Assembly: GCA_002308995.1 (NCBI GenBank)
Contig: DBWQ01000009.1
Span: 62,001 to 126,000 of the forward strand
Direction of reading: 5' to 3'
Length of the DNA: 64,000 bases
Source: Clostridiales bacterium UBA1234
GTDB taxonomy: Bacteria; Bacillota; Clostridia; TANB77; UBA1234
Shown: positions 54,423-62,885 of the stretch, in pieces
Layout of the letters: each line of letters opens with the position of its first letter
Numbering within the stretch: position 1 is the first letter of the stretch
Notes under the pieces: model-generated
Told to the model about the DNA's origin: nothing
Databases searched by the model: none
Seen by the model: only the letters and a program-made list of their open reading frames with translations
Translations under genes and position numbers: made by a program

Positions 54423-55028
54423 TTATTCTTTATTGTTGCGGCGCTGGCTTTCATAGAATTCCAGCTTTAATTGGACTCCTTCGTACTGCTTGGCTCTGAC
54501 TTTGTTTACTGTGCTCATTTGGGCTTCCTTTTTGCGAGTTTGGAACTGAAGTCGTTTGGTTTTTAAAGCAATGCTTGTGTCCTTTTTGACAAGACCTTCA
54601 TCTTCAGCTATCTGAAGAGTTTGATCGAGAAGCCATACAGGCATGGCATTTTGATTGGCAAACTCCTCCATGGTAAGCAAAGAGCGGGCAAATGCTTCGG
54701 CATAAGTTTTGGTTTCTTTTTTATTAAACCGGAATCCATTTCGCCCCTGAATACACTTCTGAAGGTGTTCCTTAGCTTTGCGATAACCACCGATACCACC
54801 ATGGTAATAGGCGTTGTCGCAAGCTTTTTGGATAATCTTTTTAATGACTTTTTCATCCCAGATAATCCACTTAAGGATGACTTCTTCCATGATGCCGTAA
54901 AACACGTCATCGCTGCAATCGTTTTGCTCTGCATAGTCCGGACCATTTTGATAATAGGCTGAGATGGCGTAGTCTTCCATGATTTCCTTCATCTTCGCTC
55001 GTGAAAAGTCTTTTCTAGTCTTTCCCAT
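54423..55028 (-). CDS. Uncharacterised cytoplasmic protein
   Basis: 201 residues from ATG 55028, five bases after GGAGG. Hydrophilic and helical: ISAYYQNGPDYAEQ near the start, then GYRKAKEHLQKCIQGRNGFRFNKKE and AEAFARSLLTMEEFA, with a strongly basic C-terminal third rich in Lys, Arg and Gln. No transmembrane segment or motif I can name. It contains one in-frame CGG (Arg in NGFRF) that is read through normally. Family not recognised. Confidence 0.6.
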   Translation of the reverse strand: MGKTRKDFSRAKMKEIMEDYAISAYYQNGPDYAEQNDCSDDVFYGIMEEVILKWIIWDEKVIKKIIQKACDNAYYHGGIGGYRKAKEHLQKCIQGRNGFRFNKKETKTYAEAFARSLLTMEEFANQNAMPVWLLDQTLQIAEDEGLVKKDTSIALKTKRLQFQTRKKEAQMSTVNKVRAKQYEGVQLKLEFYESQRRNNKE

Positions 55029-55115
55029 AGTATCCTCCATCATTTTGATTTTGAATGAGTAAAGATTCCTCTTTTTCACTAAAATTATACCAAAAAAGCG
55101 CCTCCTAGTCAACAT

Positions 55116-55151
55116 AAAAAAGCGAACATATAAAAATATGTTCGCTTTTTC
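55116..55151. terminator. Terminator between CinA-type and 54423 genes
   Basis: AAAAAGCGAACATA / TATGTTCGCTTTTT fourteen-base perfect stem, 6-base loop, T5 on both strands. Confidence 0.9.
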
Positions 55152-55165
55152 AAAAATTTCATTAT

Positions 55166-55652
55166 TTAAACAATACCACTCAAAAGGGAAGCGCTAATGG
55201 CATCTGTAACATACTCTTTTTGGTATCTGCGCTCCGTGCTCGGCACATCGATTTCTTTGGTAATGAACTCGTCATTAGGGTCAACAATGGCGTACCATAC
55301 GTGGTTTGGATGCTCTTTATCGGGGTTATTCGGGTCGAACCTACCTAGTTGGCCAGTAGTACTAATGGCAAAATCTGATCCAGTAAGTTTTTTGACAGCT
55401 TTGGCCATTTCGATAGCGGTTTCCACACTATAAACCGTGAACTTTTCGATGGTCTCTTTAGGAACACCGAAGTTTTGTTTTTGCTTCATTACAATAGGTG
55501 ACATAGCCTTCCTTAAAGATGTTGGAAGCTCCAGAAACATTGGTAATTTCACTTATCACAGCACCACCAGTGCAACTTTCCATCACGGAAATGGTAAGAT
55601 TTAGTTTGGATAATTTTTCGACAATTACTTCCCAAGAATTTGCCATAAACAT
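55166..55652 (-). CDS. CinA C-terminal-type amidase (PncC-like), split by +1 shift at CGG
   Basis: The joined product is about 161 residues, the size of a stand-alone CinA C-terminal domain. Motifs: SVMESCTGGAVISEITNVSGAS with the active-site serine region, GYVTYCNEAKTKLGV, VYSVETAIEMA and ISTTGQLGRFDP. This family deamidates nicotinamide mononucleotide for NAD salvage. The frame breaks at 55469: CTT CGG TGT TCC TAA stops, while skipping one C reads CTT GGT GTT CCT, giving KLGVPKET, which is the family consensus. The stop in the unshifted frame is three codons after the CGG. Start ATG 55652 or 55646. Confidence 0.88.
55467..55469 (-). other. CGG +1 frameshift site in the CinA-type gene
   Basis: Minus-strand codons AAA ACA AAA CTT CGG TGT TCC TAA. 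Skipping C gives GGT (Gly) and continues GVPKET. The same preceding codon CTT occurs before a normally read CGG in the ClpX-like gene at 57662. Confidence 0.8.
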
Positions 55653-55669
55653 TGATTCCTTTCTATATT

Positions 55670-57223
55670 TTAATAAACTGGATTGGTTTGTTTATATCTT
55701 ACATAGCCCATTTCTTCCCACATGTTAAAGTCAAGATTTAGCCTAAATAATAGTCTTGGTTTTGCACCAGCTCTGTTTTTATCTACTACACAAGCATAGT
55801 ATTTGGTATTGGATAGTTTTGGAATTTCAAGTGGATGGTAATCTTCACTATCCTCGATATCAGAGATTTCATATTGATCATACGTAGAGTTATTAATCTC
55901 TTTAATTAAGCATAGAGTATCAAGTACCTCTTTTACAGTTCTACTACCAGAAATATCATTGATGTTCATGCTAAGTGGAGGAGTAGGACTTTCGGCAAGT
56001 TGCAAGGTTGATCCGATATACATATTAAACTTTTGTGCTAGGTTAGAAAGAACAGTTGCCGTCTTTTTTAATTCCTCTAGATTACCAATGTTATCCGTAT
56101 CAGTTTTTAATGTATCGTAAAAATAGTACTCAATGCCTTCTTTGTAGTAATAGTCGAGGATGATATTGATTAAGTCTTGGTTAGTGTGCTCAGCAGTATG
56201 GATAAAGTAGATACTGTTATCTACTTGCTCTGAAAGCCAATCGGTGGCACGAACCGTTTTTCTGAATTCTTCAGAATTTTCTTCTAAACGTTTTAAATAA
56301 TCTTGTTGAGATTCATTTTCATATCGCAAAATAAATCCGTCTTCATCTAGTTCAATTTCTTTATCTGGGTCTGGTCTAAACTTTAAGCCAAGAAGCTCAG
56401 CTTCTTTTTTATACAAGTCTTGACCATGTAACTTTTGAATTTCTTTATTATTGACAATGGTGGTAATTAAGCAAAGTCGCATTTTATCTTCTGTCATCTC
56501 GTTTGAGATTAGTAGTACTTTTTTATGTTCAATGAAACACAAATGGCAAATGATATTTACGATAAATCTACTTTTACCAGCATTAGATGGCATAGAGTAT
56601 GCAGTGGTTTCTCCTTTACGTAAGCCTTTAAAAGTTTTAGATAAAATAGGGAAAGGAAGGGGAAGACCATTGGTTAAGTTGTTATCGCCTTCCAGCAAAA
56701 ATTTGGTAGCACCATCATTGATACGAATATCATTTAAACTACTGATATAGCTCATGCTTCTTACACGAGCGTCAATTTCATCAATCGTCATTTCAGCATA
56801 ACGCTTATAATTTTTAATGGCTAAAATTCTATTTTGAATGGCAGGAGTAGGCGCTGCCAAATATCCTGCACGAAGTAAAAATAGTTTTTTAATTTTGGTA
56901 AAGCATTGCTCAATATCCATATCGGTAACTTTAGAGGCAAATTCTTTACAAATTTTAATCATCTCAGGTGTTTGCTCCGTTACTTTTGGAAATGAGAAAC
57001 CTGCCTTGGCAGCTTCTGATGCATAGGCTTGTCCTTCACGGAAAAGCACTAGTTTATAGATATCGTAAAGCCCAGGAACTGCAAAACAACAATCTTTTAA
57101 ATTTAAGTAATAAATACCAATTCCTTTTGGATTATTATGTAACATACCAACATAGGCAATTTCTAATTTATCATCTGTTAATATTTCAGGATATTTCGTA
57201 ATATTGCTTGCTTGTTTTGCCAT
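55670..57223 (-). CDS. DnaB-helicase-like ATPase
   Basis: 517 residues. A helical N-terminal domain (about 1-170) precedes a RecA-type ATPase domain with GLRKGETTAYSMPSNAGKSRF (Walker A variant with Ala at its first position), EHKKVLLISNEM, IEYYFYDTLKTDTDN (Walker B), IGSTLQLAESPTPP and ISGSRTVKEVLDTLCLI. This arrangement matches the C-terminal helicase domain of DnaB/phage helicases. A large insertion near residues 275-320 is unusual. It is not a standard chromosomal dnaB in sequence, and may be an orphan helicase acquired from a virus or plasmid. Monocistronic. Confidence 0.75.
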   Translation of the reverse strand: MAKQASNITKYPEILTDDKLEIAYVGMLHNNPKGIGIYYLNLKDCCFAVPGLYDIYKLVLFREGQAYASEAAKAGFSFPKVTEQTPEMIKICKEFASKVTDMDIEQCFTKIKKLFLLRAGYLAAPTPAIQNRILAIKNYKRYAEMTIDEIDARVRSMSYISSLNDIRINDGATKFLLEGDNNLTNGLPLPFPILSKTFKGLRKGETTAYSMPSNAGKSRFIVNIICHLCFIEHKKVLLISNEMTEDKMRLCLITTIVNNKEIQKLHGQDLYKKEAELLGLKFRPDPDKEIELDEDGFILRYENESQQDYLKRLEENSEEFRKTVRATDWLSEQVDNSIYFIHTAEHTNQDLINIILDYYYKEGIEYYFYDTLKTDTDNIGNLEELKKTATVLSNLAQKFNMYIGSTLQLAESPTPPLSMNINDISGSRTVKEVLDTLCLIKEINNSTYDQYEISDIEDSEDYHPLEIPKLSNTKYYACVVDKNRAGAKPRLLFRLNLDFNMWEEMGYVRYKQTNPVY

Positions 57224-57442
57224 TTAAAATCCCCCAATCTTTTGTAAAACACGATTATCAAAATCCTTTTTAGGCACAATACACCTATTTTTATTCATCA
57301 TTATCGTATCACTAATCAATTGAAAAATCAATAGAAGAAAATCACATTTTTGTTGTATTTTGTCGGATTCTATTATATAATCAGCTTAATTTTTCAAAAC
57401 GTGTTTGAAGTATCAGACAATGATTATTGGAGGTGCAAAAAA

Positions 57443-58732
57443 ATGAGGATTTCGCCATATCCACAAAAGGAACTCAGTGATGAAGCAAAAATGGAAATCA
57501 TTAGGAATACACGTGTTGCGTTTGATGATACCTTGCATGAAACACTTCTCTCAAAAAAGGACAAGGACTTAGCTAAAGAAACTGAGAGAATGTTTTCAGA
57601 CAACGTGGATGATGTTGCTTTTGAAAAAGCACTCGACATGTATCAAGCTTATCCTGCACTTCGGTATAGCATTTCTAGTTATGTAGAGCTCATTAAGGAA
57701 GATATCATTGGACAAGACGAAGCCATTAAGAGTTTGGTGTTTGCTGCGTACTATAATCAATTTTTAAATTTTTATGAAGAGTACATGGAAGTATTTCCCG
57801 GCAAACGAAAAACACTTCTTTTCATCGCTCCTACTGGAAACGGAAAAACAGCGATGATGCGGTCGTTTGAAGCAGCGTTTAATGTACCGGTTCATTTGGC
57901 GAACATCACGGCAACCACTTCTTCAGGTTATGTGGGAGAAAATGTGGAGGAAATGTTAGTTGCCCTTTATGAAAAAGCCGATTGCGATTTGGAGCGTGCG
58001 GAACGAGGGGTGCTTTTCATCGATGAAATCGATAAAAAAGCTGCCGCGCAAATGGAAGACAAAGACGTCGCTGGTAAGGCAGTACAACAGGAACTTCTTA
58101 AAATTTTGGAACCTGGCACAGTCAACATTACAGTGGGCAAGAAAGTGGTTGGAGGAGCTGTTCTAGGAGACAAGATTCATTTTGATACCTCTAATTTAAC
58201 CATTGTTCTGGGAGGAGCTTTTGTTGGGTTAGATGCGATTCGCAATTTGCGTCTTAACAAAAATCCGATGGGATTCACTGCCAAAAAGGTGGAGAATCAA
58301 GAAGAGTCCTATACACATGAAGATCTTATTAACTATGGTTTTATTCCGGAGTTTGTGGGAAGAATTGATACCATCGTTGAGTTTAGAAGACTCACGGCAG
58401 AAGACATTGTAAGCATAATCTTTTCTCCCAATTCCAGCATGCAACAAACCTTACGCATCTTAACAGCAATTGGGGTAAAACATGTTGAAATTGATAGTCT
58501 GCTTTGGGAGAAGATTGCTCATCGTGTAGAAAAAAGTAGCATGGGAGTGAGAGCTCTCAATAGTTTAGTGGCAGAGATGTTTTATCCCATTTTGTATGAT
58601 GCGTTTCATCATACCGATGAGGGAGCCCTCTTTATTGATGAGAATGGTTATTATCATCTCATCTATAGCAATCAAACTTACGAGGGTTGTGGAATAAAAA
58701 CCAAATTTGAAGACGAAGAAAAGTCAGCTTGA
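57443..58732 (+). CDS. ClpX-like AAA+ ATPase without zinc domain
   Basis: 429 residues from ATG 57443, seven bases after GGAGGTG. Walker A PTGNGKT near residue 137, the pore-2-like GYVGENVEEML block following NITATTSSG, Walker B VLFIDEIDKK and FIPEFVGRIDTIVEF (box VII region) place it in the ClpX/HslU unfoldase family. The ClpX N-terminal zinc-binding domain is replaced by a helical region, and no ClpP-loop IGF tripeptide is obvious. It may therefore act without ClpP. Two in-frame CGG codons (57662 and 57860) read as Arg without shifting. Divergent from the DnaB-like gene. Confidence 0.85.
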   Translation: MRISPYPQKELSDEAKMEIIRNTRVAFDDTLHETLLSKKDKDLAKETERMFSDNVDDVAFEKALDMYQAYPALRYSISSYVELIKEDIIGQDEAIKSLVFAAYYNQFLNFYEEYMEVFPGKRKTLLFIAPTGNGKTAMMRSFEAAFNVPVHLANITATTSSGYVGENVEEMLVALYEKADCDLERAERGVLFIDEIDKKAAAQMEDKDVAGKAVQQELLKILEPGTVNITVGKKVVGGAVLGDKIHFDTSNLTIVLGGAFVGLDAIRNLRLNKNPMGFTAKKVENQEESYTHEDLINYGFIPEFVGRIDTIVEFRRLTAEDIVSIIFSPNSSMQQTLRILTAIGVKHVEIDSLLWEKIAHRVEKSSMGVRALNSLVAEMFYPILYDAFHHTDEGALFIDENGYYHLIYSNQTYEGCGIKTKFEDEEKSA

Positions 58733-58749
58733 GAAAGCTGACTTTTTTT
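58720..58749. terminator. Bidirectional terminator
   Basis: AAGTCAGCTT / AAGCTGACTT stem, 4-base loop, T7. It overlaps the end of the ClpX-like gene. Confidence 0.88.
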
Positions 58750-58756
58750 GTGCTTT

Positions 58757-59998
58757 CTAAGATTCATCTTCTATTTTCATCCAGTGTTTTCCATCAACAA
58801 TTCTTGCTGCAAGCATACAAGCAGAAGTATCACCCACCACATTTAAAACGGTTGCAGGAGCATCAATGATAGTTGCGATAATGGTAAGAGATTGTAATGC
58901 TGTAATAGGGCATCCAAGCATAGTAATAATGAGTGTTTCAGAAATCACGCCACCACCAATAGGAATGGCGGTAACAAAAAGAGCTGCCAAAAGAGATATC
59001 CCAAGAATTTGCCAAAAAGAGGATTGCAAGCCAAATAGACATACTAAAAACATGATTTTAAAAACAGAACCTATAATGGATCCATCCTTATGAAAGGTTG
59101 TAGCAAGTGGAATAAAGGGAGTTGCAATATCATCAGAAACGCCAATACGTTTTGCAGTTAGAATATTAGCAGGAATGGAGGCTGCACTGGAACAAGTAGC
59201 TAGTGCAGTTAAGGAAACCGGAAGAATGTTTTTCCAAAACTTCTTAACGCCTTTTTTCCCTCCTGCTAAAAAAGCATAAATAGTATAAGCTACAAAATAA
59301 AAACAAAGGGATGTGATGAAGTATAGGACAAAAGTTTTGAAGTAACCAAGGGCAATACTACTCCCATAAGAGCCAACCATAGAGGCAATATAACAACCAA
59401 TTCCAATTGGTGCATAGTGAAAAACAATTTTTAAATAACTCATGATGACTTCTGTGAAGGAATCTAGAGTATGAATGGCAAGTAGCCCTTTTTCACCTGT
59501 TATTTTAAGTGCGATACCAAATAAAATGGCAAAAACAGCAATGGCGATTAAATTTTGCCTAGAAAGTATTTTGCTAAAATCATCCACACTAATAAGAGAA
59601 ACAAAATCTTGTAAAATATGGATATCATTGGCACCCTCAAATTTATCACTAGTATTAAGCGACCTTTTTAAAGAAAAAGCTTCTTGGGCATCCACAAATG
59701 AAATAGGACGAGTGACTAAAATTCCCCAAATGGCAGCAACTATGGAAGTAAATACAATCACGACTATCATACTCATCATGACTTTCCCCAATCGATTGGG
59801 TGATGCAATTTTGGCAATCGAAGTGGCAATCGTTAAAAAAATGAGTGGTGGTATGGCAACTAATAAGAGATTTAAAAACAAATCGCCAAATGGTGTTAAA
59901 ATAGAGGCTTTTTCTTTCAAGATAAGGCCAAGTAGGATACCCAGAATCATGGCAAAAACAAGAATGAAAGTCCCCCAATATCGTTTGATAGAAAACAT
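58757..59998 (-). CDS. Dicarboxylate/amino acid:cation symporter (DAACS)
   Basis: 413 residues with eight transmembrane helices and two re-entrant loops typical of the GltP/GltPh family. ATCSSAASIPANILTA (serine-rich HP1) and ATTFHKDGSI, IGGGVISETLIITML and VVGDTSACMLAARI (HP2/TM8) are diagnostic, and the Asp in the last helix binds cation. It takes up glutamate, aspartate or C4-dicarboxylates with sodium or protons. ATG 59998 follows AGGAGGG. Alone between convergent and divergent neighbours. Confidence 0.95.
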   Translation of the reverse strand: MFSIKRYWGTFILVFAMILGILLGLILKEKASILTPFGDLFLNLLLVAIPPLIFLTIATSIAKIASPNRLGKVMMSMIVVIVFTSIVAAIWGILVTRPISFVDAQEAFSLKRSLNTSDKFEGANDIHILQDFVSLISVDDFSKILSRQNLIAIAVFAILFGIALKITGEKGLLAIHTLDSFTEVIMSYLKIVFHYAPIGIGCYIASMVGSYGSSIALGYFKTFVLYFITSLCFYFVAYTIYAFLAGGKKGVKKFWKNILPVSLTALATCSSAASIPANILTAKRIGVSDDIATPFIPLATTFHKDGSIIGSVFKIMFLVCLFGLQSSFWQILGISLLAALFVTAIPIGGGVISETLIITMLGCPITALQSLTIIATIIDAPATVLNVVGDTSACMLAARIVDGKHWMKIEDES

Positions 59999-60153
59999 AG
60001 AATCCCTCCTTATATTTCTACAGTACGCTTAATAGGGGAAGATTATGCCAAAAGGTTATTTTTTTGCGCTTTTTTCTCATAAGCATGAGGATTTTAAGTT
60101 GCTTTTTAAGAAATCCTTATGATATAATGCAAGAGAAAAAAGGAGGAGTTATC

Positions 60154-60540
60154 ATGAAAAGTGAATTAAAAGTGTTTAAGTGTCAAAAATGTGGAGCAAT
60201 CGTAGAGGAAATAGTTCCTTGTCATTGTCCTTGCAAAATACAATGTTGTGGAGAAGAAATGGTACTTCTTACTGCCAATACACAAGATGGGGCAAAAGAA
60301 AAACATGTACCTGTATACGAAAAAGTGGAAGATGAAATCTATGTGAAAGTGGGAGAAGTTGCTCATCCAATGGAAAAAGAGCATTATATCATGTGGATTG
60401 CCATGGTATGGAATGATCGAGTAGAAAAGGTGATGCTTGCTCCAGAGCAAGAACCTGCAGCAAGATTTACCTATCGACCAGGAGCAACGGTTTATGCTTA
60501 CTGTAATCTTCATGGCTTATATAGTTTAGAAGTAGAGTAG
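60154..60540 (+). CDS. Desulfoferrodoxin / superoxide reductase
   Basis: 128 residues from ATG 60154 after AGGAGG. The N-terminal desulforedoxin half has CQKCG and CCGEEM, the first iron site. The SOR half has EKHVPVYEK, VKVGEVAHPMEKEHYIMWI and AYCNLHG, supplying the four His and one Cys of the second iron site. It reduces superoxide to peroxide without making oxygen, the normal solution in anaerobes, and supports an anaerobic host. The next gene starts eight bases later, so they may share a transcript. Confidence 0.93.
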   Translation: MKSELKVFKCQKCGAIVEEIVPCHCPCKIQCCGEEMVLLTANTQDGAKEKHVPVYEKVEDEIYVKVGEVAHPMEKEHYIMWIAMVWNDRVEKVMLAPEQEPAARFTYRPGATVYAYCNLHGLYSLEVE

Positions 60541-60548
60541 GTGTGAAT

Positions 60549-61175
60549 ATGTTAGAAAATATATCGATTAATTGTCACAGTAGTGTAAAACTAACTGGTT
60601 CTAAAACAATTTATATTGATCCGTTCAAGATTCCAAAAGAGATAGATGATGCAGACATTATTTTTTGTACGCATGGTCATTATGACCATTTCTCTGAATC
60701 CGATATTTTAAAAGTGATGAACGAAAATACAAAGCTAGTGACGGTGGAGGATACCCATTCCATGGCGCGAGGACTTACTTTTACCGAAGATAGAATTCAA
60801 ATAGTGGAACCAAATGAAGAATACGAAGTAGAGGGGATTAAGTTTTGGACAGTTCCTGCGTATAACAAAGAAAAGTTGTATCATCAAAAGAAGGAAAAAT
60901 GGGTTGGCTATATCATTGAATTTGATGGTTTAAAATATTACATTGCAGGGGATACGGATGATTTAGATGAGTTAGAAAACATTGAATGTGATGTTGCGTT
61001 TTTACCAGTAGGCGGGACCTATACCATGGATTACAAAGAGGCAGCACATTTAGCAAATGAAATCACGTGTGATGTGGTGGTACCAACGCATTATGGCACT
61101 ATTGTGGGAACCAAAGAAGATGGTAAAAAATTTGCAGAGCTTGTGAAAGAAAAAGCTGTCAAAATATTAATTTAA
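60549..61175 (+). CDS. MBL-fold metal-dependent hydrolase (UlaG-like)
   Basis: 208 residues (ATG 60549; GTG 60543 possible). CTHGHYDHFS supplies the HxHxDH metal site near residue 40, and YIAGDTDDLDEL and VVVPTHYG give the later ligands. It resembles the UlaG-type lactonase/phosphodiesterase branch of the metallo-beta-lactamase superfamily; the substrate is unknown. Eight bases after the superoxide reductase gene. Confidence 0.9.
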   Translation: MLENISINCHSSVKLTGSKTIYIDPFKIPKEIDDADIIFCTHGHYDHFSESDILKVMNENTKLVTVEDTHSMARGLTFTEDRIQIVEPNEEYEVEGIKFWTVPAYNKEKLYHQKKEKWVGYIIEFDGLKYYIAGDTDDLDELENIECDVAFLPVGGTYTMDYKEAAHLANEITCDVVVPTHYGTIVGTKEDGKKFAELVKEKAVKILI

Positions 61176-61185
61176 AAAACATGGG

Positions 61186-61214
61186 GACACCCTTGGCAAT
61201 CGCAAGAGTGTCCT
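61186..61214 (+). terminator. Possible terminator
   Basis: GGACACCCTTG / CAAGAGTGTCC stem with a 7-base loop and a short T run. Confidence 0.6.
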
Positions 61215-61232
61215 TTATAGTAAGGAGTCAAA

Positions 61233-61973
61233 ATGAAAAACATCAAACTAATCATTGAATACGATGGCAAAAACTATCCAGGATGGCAAAGTCAACCAGG
61301 AAAAGTAAGCATTCAAACAGAAATAGAAAAAGCTATTTTAGAGATAACGGGAGAAGAAGTGGATTTAATTGCAGCTGGTAGAACCGATGCGGGAGTTCAT
61401 GCACTTGGACAAACCGCTAATTTTCATACCAATACTACCATTGAAACAAATAAGATTCCTTATGCATTAAATAGCAAACTACCGAATAGTATCGTGATAA
61501 AAGAAGCTTTCGAGGTAGAAGAACGATTTCATGCAAGATACAATTGCAAGGGAAAAACGTATCGTTATATCATCTATGAAAATGAGTTCCCATCGGCGTT
61601 AAACCGATACCGTGAGTTTCATGTTCCTTATGCGATTGATAAAGATAAAATGAAAAAGGCACTAAAGTTTTTTGAAGGGACACATGATTTTAAAGGCTTT
61701 AAATCTTCGGGTGGAAGTCCTAAAAAAACAACCGTGCGAACACTTTCTAAATGTGAAATGCGAGAAGAAAATGGTCGTATCATCATAGAACTTACCGGGG
61801 ATGGATTTTTGTACAATATGGTGAGAATTATTTGTGGAACGGTATTAGATGTGGGGCTTGGAAAGATTAACTTAGAAGAAGTGCCAGCCATTATTGAATC
61901 TGGTGATAGAAAAAGAGCAGGAAGAACCCTTCCGCCGCATGGTTTATACTTAGTGAAGGTATATTATGAGTGA
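61233..61973 (+). CDS. truA: tRNA pseudouridine(38-40) synthase TruA
   Basis: 246 residues. NIKLIIEYDGKNYPGWQSQP at the start, AAGRTDAGVHALGQ with the catalytic aspartate (D52 region) and RGDGFLYNMVRIICG-type C-terminal block (here TGDGFLYNMVRIICGTV) make TruA certain. It isomerises uridines 38-40 in the anticodon arm of many tRNAs. The stop lies a few bases before the next start, and the genes are coupled. Confidence 0.97.
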   Translation: MKNIKLIIEYDGKNYPGWQSQPGKVSIQTEIEKAILEITGEEVDLIAAGRTDAGVHALGQTANFHTNTTIETNKIPYALNSKLPNSIVIKEAFEVEERFHARYNCKGKTYRYIIYENEFPSALNRYREFHVPYAIDKDKMKKALKFFEGTHDFKGFKSSGGSPKKTTVRTLSKCEMREENGRIIIELTGDGFLYNMVRIICGTVLDVGLGKINLEEVPAIIESGDRKRAGRTLPPHGLYLVKVYYE

Positions 61974-61983
61974 GGTGCTAAAC

Positions 61984-62799
61984 ATGGAGTTGTCTAATGA
62001 GATTGTGATAGAAAAATGCATCGACGATATTCATTTCTTACAGTTTCGTAAGTTCCTGAAATATCCCCAAATAAACCATGCTTATGGGTTAAAACCATTA
62101 GATTTTCGCATGCATCAATCAGAAGAGGAAAGAATCGTCAATTATCAAAAGTTTTTATCGGCACTTTCAATTGACTCTGCTACGCTAGTAAAGCCAAACC
62201 AACAACATACGGATTGCGTGGTATCCATAGAGAAAAAACAAAATGGATTCAAAGAAGAAATAGAGCCAAAGTATTTAGAAGGTGTGGATGGTCTAATGAC
62301 GAACAAACAAAACATCACTTTGGCAACTACCAATGCAGATTGTATTTTATTATTACTCTATGATACCAAAAGGCAAGTAATTGCCAATGTGCATTCTGGA
62401 TGGCGTGGGACGTTTCAAAAAATTGCACAAAAAACGGTGCAAAAAATGAAAGAAGAATATGAATCTGATGCCAAGGATATTTTGGTAGGCATTTGCCCAA
62501 GCATTCGTGTGTGCCATTTTGAAGTAGATACGGATGTGAAAGAAATGTGCGAAACGATTTTTGAATCGACTCATCGCATGCATGATATCATTCACCAAGG
62601 AAGAGTAGTAGAGGGAAAACAAAAGTACAATATTGATACAGTTTTGATTAATCAAATATTACTAGAAGAAGAGGGTATTTTAAAAGAAAATATTTTAGAC
62701 TCTGGTATTTGTAGTGTTTGTCAACAAGAGAAGGTACATTCCAGAAGAGCAGAAGGAATAGAGTTTGGTGTAGGAAGTGCTATTATTCAATTAACATAG
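61984..62799 (+). CDS. LACC1/YfiH-family purine nucleoside phosphorylase
   Basis: 271 residues from ATG 61984, which has GAGGTG 6 bases upstream. The family core is clear: QQHTDCV, TTNADCILLLLYD, VHSGWRGTFQKIAQ and CPSIRVCHFEVD, with the Cys and His residues forming the metal or nucleoside site. Members, once called multicopper oxidase-like, phosphorolyse purine nucleosides and deaminate adenosine. It is coupled to truA and ends before a terminator. Confidence 0.93.
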   Translation: MELSNEIVIEKCIDDIHFLQFRKFLKYPQINHAYGLKPLDFRMHQSEEERIVNYQKFLSALSIDSATLVKPNQQHTDCVVSIEKKQNGFKEEIEPKYLEGVDGLMTNKQNITLATTNADCILLLLYDTKRQVIANVHSGWRGTFQKIAQKTVQKMKEEYESDAKDILVGICPSIRVCHFEVDTDVKEMCETIFESTHRMHDIIHQGRVVEGKQKYNIDTVLINQILLEEEGILKENILDSGICSVCQQEKVHSRRAEGIEFGVGSAIIQLT

Positions 62800-62855
62800 A
62801 GGATAGTTTTATCATTTATTAAAAAAAGCGGTCATTGTGCCGCATGCATCTTTAC

Positions 62856-62884
62856 AAAAAGGCGACTCTAAAAGTCGCCTTTTT
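62856..62884. terminator. Bidirectional terminator
   Basis: AAAAAGGCGACT / AGTCGCCTTTTT twelve-base stem, 5-base loop. It lies at the 3' end of murI on the minus strand. Confidence 0.9.
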
Positions 62885-62885
62885 G

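Noticed and set aside
9418..55652. Split genes explained by ordinary slippery -1 heptamers or UGA recoding
   Set aside because: No X-XXY-YYZ sequence or selenocysteine context lies at the breaks, the shift needed is +1 at every site, and only CGG is common to all five.
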